The notes beneath the pieces are model-generated. The model ran no database searches, was not told where the DNA came from, and saw only the letters and a list, made by a program, of their open reading frames with translations. Of a DNA stretch of 64,000 nucleotides, positions 10,952 to 21,883 are shown one piece after another (the first letter of the stretch is position 1; each line of letters opens with the position of its first letter). The position numbers were made by a program, and so were the translations under genes. This DNA is from Glebionis coronaria. Lineage: Eukaryota; Streptophyta; Magnoliopsida; Asterales; Asteraceae. The DNA lies in contig JANFOE010000050.1 of assembly GCA_025667525.1 (NCBI GenBank), positions 1,488,001 to 1,552,000 on the forward strand, read 5' to 3'.

Positions 10952-11387
10952 TGTTGGGAATTAATTTGATGAGACAAATCAAGAATAATGAAACAAGAAG
11001 GACTTATATGCAATTATCAAGACTTACAAGAATATGGAGCCCTTTCATAGAACAAGAAGCACTTATTAGCAAAAGATGGAGGGACTCCTAATGTAATTAG
11101 ATTTCTTGTAAAAAGGGTTATGTGTAGTATATAAACACACACCCTGCATAGGTTTAATCATCCCATCATTCACAATGTAGTCTTAAAGTTGAGTCGTGTG
11201 TTCTAGACGTGTGTAACCTTGTAAACACGTCTAGGTTTGTTACTTGTAATCGTTTGAAGTTTAATACAAGTAAACGTTGGAAAAGAAACACCTTGTTCGT
11301 AATCAATGTTCTAATTCCGCTATGTTTATCATATGAACGTTGATTATCCTAGTAAGCTTAATCGATCCGTGAATAATGGTTTCCACA
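10952..11387 (+). repeat. N1 5' LTR
   Basis: It runs from TGTTGGGAATTAATTTGATG to GGTTTCCACA. TATATAAA lies at 11128-11135. An inverted repeat CTAGACGTGT / ACACGTCTAG at 11203-11234 lies about 70 bp further on, probably in the transcribed leader. The last 100 bp resemble the N2 LTR end (GTTCTAATTCCGCT, ATCATATGAAC). Confidence 0.93.
11128..11135 (+). promoter_or_regulatory. TATA box of the N1 LTR
   Basis: TATATAAA followed by CACACACC. The 3' LTR copy is at 14217-14224 and identical, so the promoter appears intact. Confidence 0.7.
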
Positions 11388-11389
11388 AT

Positions 11390-11400
11390 TGGTATCAGAG
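11390..11400 (+). other. N1 primer binding site (initiator Met tRNA)
   Basis: TGGTATCAGAG begins two bases after the LTR end, the standard minus-strand primer site of plant Copia and many Gypsy elements. The site and the next 50 bases (GATGCTAGGATCAACAAGGT) are shared with N2. Confidence 0.85.
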
Positions 11401-14040
11401 AGGGTGGCTCTCGATGCTAGGATCAACAAGGTGTTCGAGTCGAAGAACGAAGCTTAAAAAATTCGTCCATGATTTTATGTTCGGATCTCACTGCGCAAGC
11501 GTTTTCAAACTGCGATATCTCCTTCGTTAACCGTTGGATCGTCGCGAAATTTTAGCTGGAGGTTCTCAGTATATGTGACTTCGATCTCACCGGAGCGATC
11601 TTCGAGTTCAGGCCTCAAGAAAAAGTTATAGCTAGTCGAAGTTGGCTGCTGGTGATGGTATGAAATTTTCTGTTTTGTTTTTTTATTAAATAAGATTTAG
11701 GGTTTCTTCCCCTAAACCCTAGATCGATCTTAAAGCAGAAAAGAGTGTTTAGTGTTTATGATTATGGGTGTTAAACACATGAGTGAACAAGATTCGAATC
11801 AAGGTTGATTTTTAGAATTCTGGAATTAGGGTTTTAAAGAACTCTAGATCTGGTATTAACGAGGCAGCAGGGTATAGTTTTGTTGTTCTTTGATTGCTAC
11901 CAAGATTGAAGATGCTACTGTTCTTTATTAAAATAATTAGGGTTTGATAAACCTTAGTTAAGATTGTGGCTGTGATGTTTGCTGTGATGTTCGCTATGAT
12001 GTATCCAAAAGAGTAGGGTGAATAACTAGTCTTGCTGCGTATACAACCAATATACATGTTGGTTTTGTGTTCAATTGATGATAAGACGTGTGATTTAAGG
12101 AGAGATAATGATGTACCATGCAGTTGGGTACGCTGCCAACAATACTGGGTTATTGGATCGAAGGTCAAAGAGGTATTGGTGTGGTCCAGACACAGTAAAA
12201 GAAACTGGAATACGTGAGCAGCTGTATTAAAGAAACATGGACGTTTATTAATTGTTTGATATTTATATATGGTCCATGATTGTTTAAACGCAACAGAAAG
12301 CAACGGACAGTTTATAGCAACAAACTGATGTACGAGAATAAGTCCAAGAAAAGTGATTATGAGATCGCACTCTAATTTGGGAATAGATATGGGTTATTTA
12401 TAGACGTGATATGAGCTGCGATTTGGTCATAAGATTGAGATGGAATTCCTGGATAAAAATATATTGCATTGTTTTCACGTGAGGGTTTAAGGATGATGTG
12501 TTTTTGTTGTTTTGTTCAACAATTGCAAAGAAAAGAGGAGTTCACGTTCACGTGGAGTAGATATAGCTGGGACCAAGGATTCTTAAAGATGATGTGATCC
12601 AAAAGATATTAGTTTTACTGCCAAGAAGGCGAGAGTGGTCCAATTTTTGTGTTCACATGGCTACAAAAGATAATGACGTGAGATCAGAATGTACAATATG
12701 GCATTGATGTAGTCTGCTCAAGAAAAAGGCATCACGAGATGTACAGTGATGAGTACATGGTTCCTATTCACATGTTACTTAATGTTATTGTTGCTTAGCC
12801 TTGAAGAAAAGGAGGTCTATGTGATTTACTTATATTAAAAGAGATGGTGACATATAAAATAGATGTGGAGTATTATATTCACACAAGATTGAGGGGTGTG
12901 AATAAAGGGAAAATTAAAGACAACGTGAGCAAAAGAAGTAGACGAAGACGGTACAGTGAGGTATTTATTTTTGTCACAAATATATTATTTGTACCCACTG
13001 TTAAAGATTGTAGCCACATATTGTGTCAGTGGTTGAGTCGAGCCGCTGACAAGAATAAAAGTACACGTTGACAAGGAAGACGCTGACACGTTGTAATTTA
13101 GACGCTGACAGCGTGTTGTCTAATATATGGTTTTTAAGCGCTGACACGTATCGTCCAAAATTGGACAATACATACAGAAGATATATTGGATGACTCAGAA
13201 TCTCGGACGATATCGTTTGTTAAAATTTTATGGCTCGTTTTTGAAGATTGTGTTTGATGCAATGACGTTTTATTTGATTATGTGACAAGGCTAACCTTGC
13301 GGTTATGTACCGACTTGGATTAGAAGCAGAACGCCGACAGAGGCAGCAGTTGCATAAAAGAAAAGGATGATATTGTACTTAGATGATTTTCATTGCAAAT
13401 TGGAGGTTTCGATGAAGAGGTTTGATTATTACTTATTTGGTGTTGGAGTTGTTTTTACCAGGTTTGTATTTTATCATATCTTAAAGTCGTGGTGTTTCCT
13501 GTCACACTCACACTTTAAAGATAACTTGTTCGTGCTTAAACGATTGGTGACGAAAACTTGTCAAATCTAGCAAATTGCCAGCTTGCTAGCACTTGAAGGA
13601 GTTACATTATCGTGCTCAGTGTCTCACAAAGGATGAGGATTTTGACAAGAGATTGAGGTCTGCTTATATTTACTTTCATCATATAAGTTCGACGTCACAT
13701 GGATAGTGCAAGATATAAGGTACAAGTTTGGGAGATTCCACTTCTTCAACAAATAGGTTATATTCGTTTTTCTTCATTCGTAATCTACAATTAGAGTCTA
13801 CATGGTTCGTGATTCATTTACATTCACCACTCAAGGGGAAGAGTTTATTAGTTGTTTATCTTTAGAAGACCCCTATTGGATGTGACAAAAAGGGGAAGAA
13901 GATTCAAAGATCAAGGTATGCAACTTAGTTTTATGTGGTGATATGTTTTACAAGAAATCTTACTTTAAGGGGAAGCTTGTTTCATTCGTGAAAGATCAAG
14001 ATTTGAAGATTGGTTTTGTCATCATCAAATAGGGGAAGAT
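11401..14040 (+). ncRNA. Non-coding interior of N1
   Basis: This is likely the packaged genomic RNA of a protein-less element. I see no coding signal; the ORFs present are short and on both strands. Parts conserved with N2 are the leader (CCGTTGGATCG, CTCAAGAAAAAGTTAT), a block at about 13590-13700 (ACTTGAAGGAGTTACATTATC), and motif clusters at about 13035-13155 where CGCTGACA or CGTTGACA recur every 15-22 bases. The interior ends at the polypurine tract. Confidence 0.65.
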
Positions 14041-14476
14041 TGTTGGGAATTAATTTGATGAGACAAATCAAGAATAATGAAACAAGAAGGACTTATATGC
14101 AATTATCAAGACTTACAAGAATATGGAGCCCTTTCATAGAACAAGAAGGACTTATTAGCAAAAGATGGAGGGACTCCTAATGTAATTAGATTTCTTGTAA
14201 AAAGGGTTATGTGTAGTATATAAACACACACCCTTCATAGGTTTAATCATCCCATCATTCACAATGTAGTCTTAAAGTTGAGTCGTGTGTTCTAGACGTG
14301 TGTAACCTTGTAAACACGTCTAGGTTTGTTACTTGTAATCGTTTGAAGTTTAATACAAGTAAACGTTGGAAAAGAAACACCTTGTTCGTAATCAATGTTC
14401 TAATTCCGCTATGTTTATCATATGAACGTTGATTATCCTAGTAAGCTTAATCGATCCGTGAATAATGGTTTCCACA
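14041..14476 (+). repeat. N1 3' LTR
   Basis: It is the same length as the 5' copy, with two visible substitutions (for example CCCTTCATAGG against CCCTGCATAGG). The element is therefore among the most recent insertions in the window. AAAGC follows directly. Confidence 0.93.
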
Positions 14477-14481
14477 AAAGC

Positions 14482-15150
14482 AATGATGGTGCAGTTCTTA
14501 ATTGAACTTTAATTGTTCCAAGAACATGAATTGACGGATTCAAATCATGCGAATAATATTATCCAAATGATTCACTCTTTACGTTCGCAGTCAGCTTTGG
14601 ACGGTCGAGTAGAGAGAACGGGTTTACCCGCGAAATCTTGTCAAGGAGGTTTTTTATTGAAACTACCTGCCACAAGTACGATATTTAATATCGTCCAACG
14701 GTCTTCACCGACCGGAGGTAAAATGCTACCGAATTAGAATGAAATGTTCAAGGCCATTTCATCCGTGTATATGGTTTGTTACTAACTATCTTATGCAGCG
14801 TAACAAGAAGGTGGCATTGCGGTGTATAATCCAGAAGAAGTCGTCACCACATGCTTATACTACATACACTTAGTACTTCAACAAATTCAAGAAAGTCTGA
14901 AGGTCAAGTCTTCCGTTGTATCAAACTCTGAAGCTTTCAATAATTATAAAGGTATAAGTATGTGGAACATGAAGTCACGAAGAGGCGAATATCACAAGTG
15001 ATGAATGCACAAGGTCAAGGCAAAGAAACATGCTCAAGACTAAAGTCAAAGATCACATCAAGCATATTCACAAGAACAAGATCGAAAACTCAAGCATAGA
15101 TGCTAGGTTTAAGATTTTGTAAAAAGATGTGACCTCCCTTAGGGGGAGAT
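14482..15150 (+). other. Distal non-coding region and PPT of C1
   Basis: It continues the C1 interior after N1. No protein domain is recognised. It ends with GACCTCCCTTAGGGGGAGAT (15131-15150), whose purine run is the polypurine tract for plus-strand priming directly before the 3' LTR. Confidence 0.65.
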
Positions 15151-15568
15151 TGTTGGAAATACGTTTTTCCCAATAAAGTCTCGGTCTCATCTTAGTTAGC
15201 ATAGATCACGAGATATAGACTATCTAGAACTTTGTCTCTTGGAGCGACCTCCCTTAGGGGGAGAGTGTTGGAAATACGTTTTACGTATTTATGAAGGATC
15301 GGTCGCTCCAACGATATATTAATGTAATGGGCTCGTGATCTATTTAGTAAAGATATAGTCCATATAGCCCACATGTAGGGTGGGCTATATATACCCCTCC
15401 TAGCATGTTAGGAGGGGTTGGTGGTTACATTTCATTCACAATTCCATATTACTTTCTCTCTCTACTTTTCTTTTCTCTCCTTTCTCTCTCTACACCCTCA
15501 TCTCCTTCATCTCATCTTTATATTATCTTATCAATTCACCCACTTAATCAATCCAATCCATCATGTAG
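15151..15568 (+). repeat. C1 3' LTR
   Basis: It pairs with 5173-5589 and starts TGTTGGAAATACG. It has a TATA box at 15386-15393 and an internal second PPT-plus-LTR-start (AGGGGGAGAGTGTTGG) at about 15256-15271. T1 sequence resumes after CATGTAG. Confidence 0.8.
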
Positions 15569-16221
15569 AATAAGCCAAGATTTACGTAGACCTTCACAGG
15601 GCTACGCACCCGGGTCTCTACCACCTCGTAAGAGGAGGTGTGAGGCTCCTTCCGATTCTACTTTCGAGATTGGTGAGGGTTACGGGGCGGGACGTGTTGA
15701 CCCCGTCCAGGCCCAAATTGTTGCTCTGGCCGCACGCTAGGCTCAGGATATAGCGGAGATCCAAACTCTGCTATCAGCTAAACAGGCTGGACGCTCTGTT
15801 CTACAGGAGCGTCAGGACCTACTATCTTGGACTGTTGTGCCGAGTCACATGATGCTCGGGGAGCATGGTCTACGACCTACCACTCCCTGCAGTGGCTGAT
15901 GGAGGAGAATGATTTTATCCGCAAACGGATTTATACCTTGGAGGGTCAGCAGTATGAGACCCATGCCGCTCTCATGACTATGGAGTAGACACTCTCGATC
16001 TTCTACGATCTACAGGAGGTATGCCACCAGGGCTTGACTGTAGAGACTGCCTATCTCAGAGGAGCCGACGACACCTTCAGGGCTCAGGTTTTGGAGGCAC
16101 TCTGACTCCTTAAGGAGACTCGAGTCACCATGATCTCGATGCAGGAGGCCATGCAGGCACCAGTTGTCTCATCACCACCAGTAGCACCGGACATCTCTGA
16201 GGAGTCTGTTAGGCATGAGTA
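15569..16221 (+). pseudogene. T1 gag N-terminal extension, second part
   Basis: It resumes the extension after C1: SLPPRKRRCEAPSDSTFEIG, then QAQIVALAARxAQDIAEIQT and LQERQDLLSWTV. After a frame change come RIYTLEGQQYETHAALMTME, LQEVCHQGLTVETAYLRGAD and LLKETRVTMISMQEAMQAP, ending at a stop near 16221. Several in-frame stops (TAG at about 15738, TAG near 15988, TGA near 16104) show decay. The helical, Q/E/L-rich middle looks coiled-coil-like. In this family the ORF is separated from gag by non-coding sequence, as seen here. Confidence 0.65.
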
Positions 16222-16644
16222 GGCTAGATGTACTAGATCTTTTGTACATCATGATAAGATGTTGGGTTGCATCTCAGCTATCATGATATAGGACCTCATG
16301 TATTTTTATTTCCTTTCATCATTTGTATCCTATCCTTGTACTGGACTATCTAAGATAGGTGTTTGTAGATGATGTACTTTAGATTATGTGTACCACTATC
16401 CCAGACAGGCATTTTGTGCTCTGTCTTGGATTGGTTGTGCATTTTGTTATTGTTGTTCTACCATAGAAATGACATGTACTCATTATCTTTTGTTATATTA
16501 TGTGCTGTATTATGTTATGAACTCTTGAGAGGTTATCCAATTTGTTGTGAATTCTATGCATGGACTTCTTTTCATGTATTTAAATATAAAATTGTACTAA
16601 CCCCTAAAACTAATGATTTCATTTTTGTGTATGACTATAGACAG
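16222..16644 (+). other. Intron-like spacer before T1 gag
   Basis: It is T-rich and non-coding, and ends with TACTAAC (16595-16601) and then GACTATAGACAG (to 16644), 43 bases apart: a plant-like branch point and 3' splice site. Gag is in frame from the very next base. The matching donor was not pinned down. Confidence 0.45.
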
Positions 16645-17732
16645 ATTGCAATAACTAGAACGAACCCCAACAATGCTGAAGCTACCCAAAACGTCACTGC
16701 CGCCCAACTAAGGGAAATGATTGATCAGGGCATTGCAACTGCGATGGCTGCTAGTAGGAACATAGACGATAGCCAAAACTCCAACGCTTGCAGAAATAAC
16801 CAGACCACCAGGGGTTGCTCATATCCCAACTTTCTGAAGTGTAAGACTTCATACTACAAAGGTAGAGAAGGTGTTGTAGAGTTGATGCAGTGGTTTAAAA
16901 GGTTGGAGACGGTGTTCCGCATTAGCGATTGTGTAGAGGAGAACAAAGTCAAGTTTGCCACCTGTACGTTGCTCGAAAATGCTCTTACTTAGTGGAACTC
17001 TATAGTTGCTACTCTTGGACAAGATGCTGCCTATACTCTCAACTGGACTGATGATCTGAAGGAGAGGATGACTGAGAAATACTGTCCAAGGGGTGAAATG
17101 AAGAAACTGGAAATCGAATTGTGGGATCTCAGATGCAGGAACAATGACATCGTGGCATACAACCAAAGATTCCAAGAGTTGACCCTGATGTGTACCAGAA
17201 TGTTCCCTGAGAAAATGAGAAGATTGAGAAGTATATTGGTGGACTTCCATACGTCATTCATGATAGCGTGCTTGCATCTCGACCCACTACTGTCGCGAGT
17301 GCCATTGAGTTTGCTACTGAATTGATCAACAAAAGAGTTTGTAACATGTATGAGAGGCAAACTGAAAGTAAGTGGAAGGCAGATGAAAATTTCCGTAGTC
17401 AGCACCAACAGCCTCCCAAAAGGCAAAATGCTAGATAGGTTTACAGTGCTACCACCACAGGAGCTAGGCCATATGTGGGTGCAAAACCCTTGTACTCAAA
17501 GTGCCACTATCATCATATTGTTGATAGTCTATGTCAGTCTTGCCACAAATGTGGACAAGTTGGACATTTTGCCCGTACTTGTCAAGTTAATGTTGTCACT
17601 CAGGTCTGATCCAACCACAACACCGGGAACCACAACCACAGGGGCGGATACAATGCCCGTGGGAACGGGAGCGGACAGCAGGGAAACCGCAATACTGCTG
17701 GAGGAAATAGCAATGGACCCAGGAAGGGAGTT
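16645..17732 (+). pseudogene. T1 gag with CCHC zinc knuckles
   Basis: Capsid/nucleocapsid of a Tekay/Del-like element. It opens with TAAQLREMIDQGIATAMAAS, and then the gag core: YPNFLKCKTSYYKGREGVVE, LMQWFKRLETVFRISDC, VKFATCTLLENALT, KYCPRGEMKKLEIELWDLR and VAYNQRFQELTLMC. A stop at 16990-16992 replaces the Trp of ALTWW. A frameshift near 17210 is followed by YIGGLPYVIHDSVLASRPTT and FATELINKRV. There are more stops near 17434 and 17608. The first zinc knuckle CHKCGQVGHFARTC (17541-17582) is intact. The second (17736-17777) reads CYEYGAPGHVRPGC, with the second cysteine changed to tyrosine. Confidence 0.85.
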
Positions 17733-18203
17733 GTGTGCTATGAGTATGGAGCACCAGGACATGTGAGACCAGGTTGTCCCAAGTTGGCCAACCAGAACAA
17801 GAACAGCGGAGGAGCTTCATCAAGAGTGTACGTGGTGGGAGATGCACAAGCCAACCCCTATTCAAGTGTTGTTACTAGTACGTTTCTACTAAACAATCGT
17901 TATGCTTTTGTTTTGCTTGATACTGGGGTAGATAGAAGTTTTAAATCCACTGAATTTAGAAATGTATTAGAAGTCGTCCCATTGATTCTAGATCACCGCT
18001 ACTCCGTAGAATTAGCTGACGGTAAAACTGTAGAAGCTGATACTATCATTAGAGGCTGTACCTTAAATCTTTCTAAACACCCCTTCAACATTGACCTAAT
18101 CCCAGTAAACCTTGGTAGTTTTGACGTTATTATTGGCATGCACTGGTTGGCAAGATACCACACAGTCATTGTTTGTGATGAAAAGCTAGTCCGTATTCCA
18201 TGA
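17733..18203 (+). pseudogene. T1 aspartic protease
   Basis: This is the retroviral-type protease that would cut the polyprotein. It has NRYAFVLLDTGVDRSFKS, carrying the catalytic D-T-G, then VELADGKTVEADTIIRGCTL, and LGSFDVIIGMHWLARYHTVI, the conserved IIGMDWL-like block with D changed to H. It is in the same frame as the second zinc knuckle and ends in two adjacent stops (TGATGA at 18201-18206) where the family reads through. DTG usually continues A-D/S; here it is V-D. Confidence 0.8.
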
Positions 18204-18948
18204 TGAAACGAAACCTTGATCATTCGAGGAGACGGTAACACAGACCTTACTGACACTAGACTTAGTGTTATCTCTTGTACTAAAGTCCAGAAGTATTTTT
18301 TGAGAGGATGCCCTATCTTCTTGGCTCATATTTCCTAGACCGATGAAGAAGACAAACCCGAGAAGAAGCAAATCGAAGACGTACCGATCGTCCGAGATTT
18401 TCCTAAGGTCTTTCCTGATGAGTTGCCAGGCTTACCACCGACCGACAAGTGGAATTTCAAATTGATTTGATTCCTGGAGCTGCATTAGTGGCTAAAGCTC
18501 CATACCGGTTGGCACCATCAGAAATGAAAGAGCTAGCTGAACAACTTCAGAAATTATCTGACAAAGGATTCATCCGACCCAGTTCCTCTCTGTGGGGAGC
18601 TCCTGCTTTATTTGTCAAAAAGAAAGATGGTTATCGAATGTGCATCGACTATAGAGAACTGAATAAGTTAACTGTTAAGAATCGTTATCCATTTCCTCGC
18701 ATTGACGACCTATTTGACCAGCTGCAAGGGTCAAGTGTGTATTCCAAGATTGATCTGAGATGTGGATACCATCAATTAAGAGTCAGGGAGGAAGATATTC
18801 CAAAAACAGCTTTCAAAACCCGTTACAGTCATTACGAATTCCAGGTTATGCCATTTGGGTTGACCAATGCACCAGCCATTTTCATGGATCTTATGAATCG
18901 TGTGTGCAGACCTTACCTGGATAAATTCGTGATAGTCTTCATTGACGA
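18204..18948 (+). pseudogene. T1 reverse transcriptase, N-terminal part
   Basis: It starts with the linker [20 protein letters not shown], shifts frame at about 18450, then runs as [78 protein letters not shown] and [20 protein letters not shown], to FVIVFIDD. The first catalytic Asp is in YSKIDL. The FIDD pair is exactly where L1 is inserted (TG at 18949). The other half of RT is 24 kb away at 43197. The loss of a base at the shift and the insertion both kill it. Confidence 0.9.
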
Positions 18949-19527
18949 TGTAAGAACCCGTACTTTAACAACATTATTTTGTTCTTTTATTCGTGCTTCT
19001 TGAATTTTCCAACGTATTACATTTTCTTGTATTCTTATATGTAAATCCTGAGATCATGATAATTTTAATAAATTATACTTTTCAGGTATTTTATGATCAT
19101 TGATAAATACTTTATCTGGAATTATAAAATTCTTATTCTATTTTTCCATAGTTAATTTTAAATCAAAGTTTTTGATTTAAAATCACCCGCGTGCATTTTA
19201 CAACGAGTTTACTCAAAATCAATGACCAACGAGAATTTCTAATGATCGCGATACCGACGAATGCCCAAAATTTTACATTTATTGTCGATTGTTTCGATAA
19301 TTTATATTTTCGATGATTTCGTTTTAATTACGTAATAAGTTGTGTCGGGAAACCATAATATCATAATTACGATGCGTGTTAACTTTTGAAAAGTATTTTT
19401 AGAAAAACCCGAGCCCCGTAAATATTTCCAATATTTACCAATAGTCATTTTCTACCTTTTAAACTATTAAATTTATTTTTAGTCCAAAGGTTTCAAAGTT
19501 GGCAAAACTAGCCCCTCCACTACCACA

Positions 19528-19536
19528 TATATAAAT
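19528..19536 (+). promoter_or_regulatory. TATA box of the L1 5' LTR
   Basis: TATATAAAT is followed by TTATTTTTCTCCACTACACA. The equivalent in the 3' LTR (40860-40869) reads TATATACATT and is probably weaker. Confidence 0.6.
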
Positions 19537-21084
19537 TTATTTTTCTCCACTACACACACACGTATACGAAATTTATAAAAAAAACACAACATCACCTCCT
19601 TCCCCACCCCTTTCGCCGTCAACCTCCACCCAAAAACCATCTTGGATCAACTATATTTACTTTGATTCAACGAAATCTAATCAAAGACCACTTCATAGAA
19701 TTGAATGGCGATTCAAAAATGTAAAAATCTTACACATGCAACTACTTTTCATGTTTTTATGATTTTATGGTTGTGATGATTCTTGATCATCGAATATGTG
19801 ATGATCATGGCTAGATTATCATGTTTTGATGTTAAAAAAAGTTTTTGATTTTTGATTTTTGATTTTTGTTTTTGATGCATGCAAGTGTTTTAGGAGTGTC
19901 TGATTGATGGGTATGATAGTAGGTTAATTCTAGAGGTATGGGAATGATTAGATTTGGTTGGAAAATTGATTTGGCATGATTTCTAAAAGTGTATATTACA
20001 TTAGTGGGTTAAAGGCTGTTTTTCGTGGGTTTAAGATTTGATATAGGCTGCGATTATTTTATTTTGTTGTAGAGTTATCAGAGACACTCGTTATGGTATA
20101 AGATAGAGCTTCTAACTAATTACAGATCAAGAGTTATGCTAGTTTTAGTATTCGTGTACCGGGAGACGCAAATCGGCACAATCCGAAATTGTGGCTGATT
20201 TTGGGTCGACTCTCGGGGACTTTAGGCATGGTTATAAAGTGGATACTACTGATTTTCAAAGTTCATAAAACTTATATGATGAGTCTAATAGTGGGATTAA
20301 AAGGCGGATTGTCAAGATTATACTTTTAAAGTGGTATAAACGGTTTTATAAAACAAGTACACAGTCTGTCCCAAATTTGGAGTCGAGTAAAGTGTCGAGC
20401 TGATGGGTTTTAAAGTATGAACTTTGGCTAAACTTTTGGCAGTGTCTTATATAGCTTGTAAGTGACCTTGACACCAAGTTGCATCTAAAACGGACAAGTT
20501 TAGATAGGGTAGATCGGTGTGTACATTCGGAGTGTACTTGTTGATTGTATATTGGACACATAGTTCAATGCTCGTGTGGCGTGAGTTTGAGTATTCACTA
20601 TTGGACATGGTGACTTACTCAAGTGTTTAGTCATTATATAAATGACTTAGCTACTGGTCCGAGTAAGGTAAAGGGATAGTTTGACTTGCGTTGACTTGGT
20701 GTCGTATAACGGGTCAATTTTAAGTATACAAGTGTTTAAACGAGTAGTGTTGAATTAATGGGATAGTGTGGATTCATTTGGTTCGTGTCAATGGTTTTGA
20801 AACATGAATACTTTGAAAATATTTAAAGTCATATTATACTTGGTATACAACGATATTTGAGTTCGAGTCTTAACGCGCGTCTTATTTTGATAGGTTGCGG
20901 TTTTCGTGTTTCCCGGACATCTATATCGTCGGTGATCGTCTCATTACCATTGTTTCTACTCAGTTGCTGAGTACCGTGATTGACTTACCTCATGGATAAG
21001 GTGAGTTCATAGCCCCTTTTTACTTATACATGGTTTCTAAAACAGGGTGAGATTTTACATGGTGGAACACAACCATTTAAAAAC

Positions 21085-21155
21085 TGTATGCTATCCAGAA
21101 CTTGTATGCTATCCAGAACTTGTATGCTTTCCAGAACGTGTATGATTTCCGGATT
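21085..21155 (+). repeat. 18-bp tandem repeat in the L1 LTR
   Basis: About four units of TATGCTATCCAGAACTTG with drift to the right (CTTTCC, ATTTCC). The 3' LTR has the same array at about 42411-42480, so it predates the insertion. Confidence 0.8.
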
Positions 21156-21870
21156 TTTAATATTATTATTTCTTTTTAGTCTAGCCTTGAGTTTCCTCTC
21201 CTGATCATGAACCGTTAATTAATCATGTTTCCAAGCGCGGATGTTGTGGGTGGATCCATCAGGATTGACCATTCCCGTCCCGATTACCTTGACGCACTAA
21301 TATTTGTTTATACTTGAGTATTTAGGTTGAATACTCCCTAGAGGAACTTACATTGACTTAAGCTTCGGTTCATGAACTGAACAACAATAATAATTATAGT
21401 TTGGACTATAGTTGACGTATATAACTATTTTCCCTACTACGTGTTTACAAATGAATGCTTTTGTTCCACATCCTTATTGCTAAACCTATGAATATCACTC
21501 AACTTTATGTTGACGATTTAACATGTTTAATCTCAGGTATTATTACTTAGCTTTGCTTGGATGGGAGTCCACAGGATATTATCGCAGGTTGGAGATTTCT
21601 GTGTAGATTTCGACCTTGGTTTTATCTAAAAACCATCAGAAGATTTTTCTGTATATTTGGTAAATAAGTGTTATAAATCATGATGAAAAAAATCTTTCCG
21701 CATATAAAACTCTGGGACCTATGTTTAAAACTCTAATCTTTTATGATGTAATGTACATGTTTTTATTACGTCAGCTTGGTGTCAATTGTAATTCATTGTT
21801 TCTTGTACCATGACGTGTTACGCCTTCGTTGCCTAGTTGTTCCATGTCAGATTCTGGGGGTCTCACTGAT

Positions 21871-21883
21871 TGGTATCAGATCC
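21871..21883 (+). other. L1 primer binding site
   Basis: TGGTATCAGATCC starts three bases after the LTR end. Compared with the initiator-Met tRNA complement TGGTATCAGAGCC it has one change. Confidence 0.8.

Larger units (their letters stand above)
10952..14476 (+). mobile_element. N1: young non-autonomous LTR element with perfect TSDs
   Basis: Two 436-bp LTRs (10952-11387 and 14041-14476) differ at only about two bases by eye. The 5-bp duplication AAAGC flanks the element (10947-10951 and 14477-14481). A PBS follows the first LTR, and AGGGGAAGAT precedes the second as polypurine tract. The 2.65-kb interior encodes no gag or pol domain, so transposition must use proteins from elsewhere. Its leader, 3' part and LTR ends match N2 (33963-36705, opposite strand), so both belong to one non-autonomous family. 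Confidence 0.93.
5173..15568 (+). mobile_element. C1: pol-less Copia-derived LTR element
   Basis: Nearly identical direct repeats flank it (5173-5589 and 15151-15568), and AGGGGGAGAT stands just before the 3' copy as polypurine tract. Inside are a 603-codon gag-like ORF, a hairpin array and long non-coding DNA, but no protease, integrase or RT, so it is non-autonomous. N1 is nested at 10952-14476. The repeats end in CATGTAG rather than CA, and I found no 5-bp target duplication and no initiator-Met PBS after 5589, so the exact ends are provisional. Confidence 0.7.
18949..21867 (+). repeat. L1 5' LTR
   Basis: It starts TGTAAGAACCCGTAC and ends GGGGGTCTCACT, where the 3' copy has GTGTCACA. It holds TATATAAAT at 19528-19536, 18-bp tandem repeats at 21085-21155 (units like TATGCTATCCAGAACTTG), a splice-donor-like AAG|GTGAGT at 20998-21006 and an acceptor-like TCTCAG ending at 21536. 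The ORFs within are short and not protein-like. Confidence 0.88.

Noticed and set aside
11812..12303. 163-codon minus-strand ORF in N1
   Set aside because: Not conserved in N2 and without domain features; chance frame in a non-coding interior.
15564..15568. TGTAG as target duplication of C1
   Set aside because: The same TGTAG follows the 5' LTR, so it belongs to the repeat; the left flank is CAAGG.
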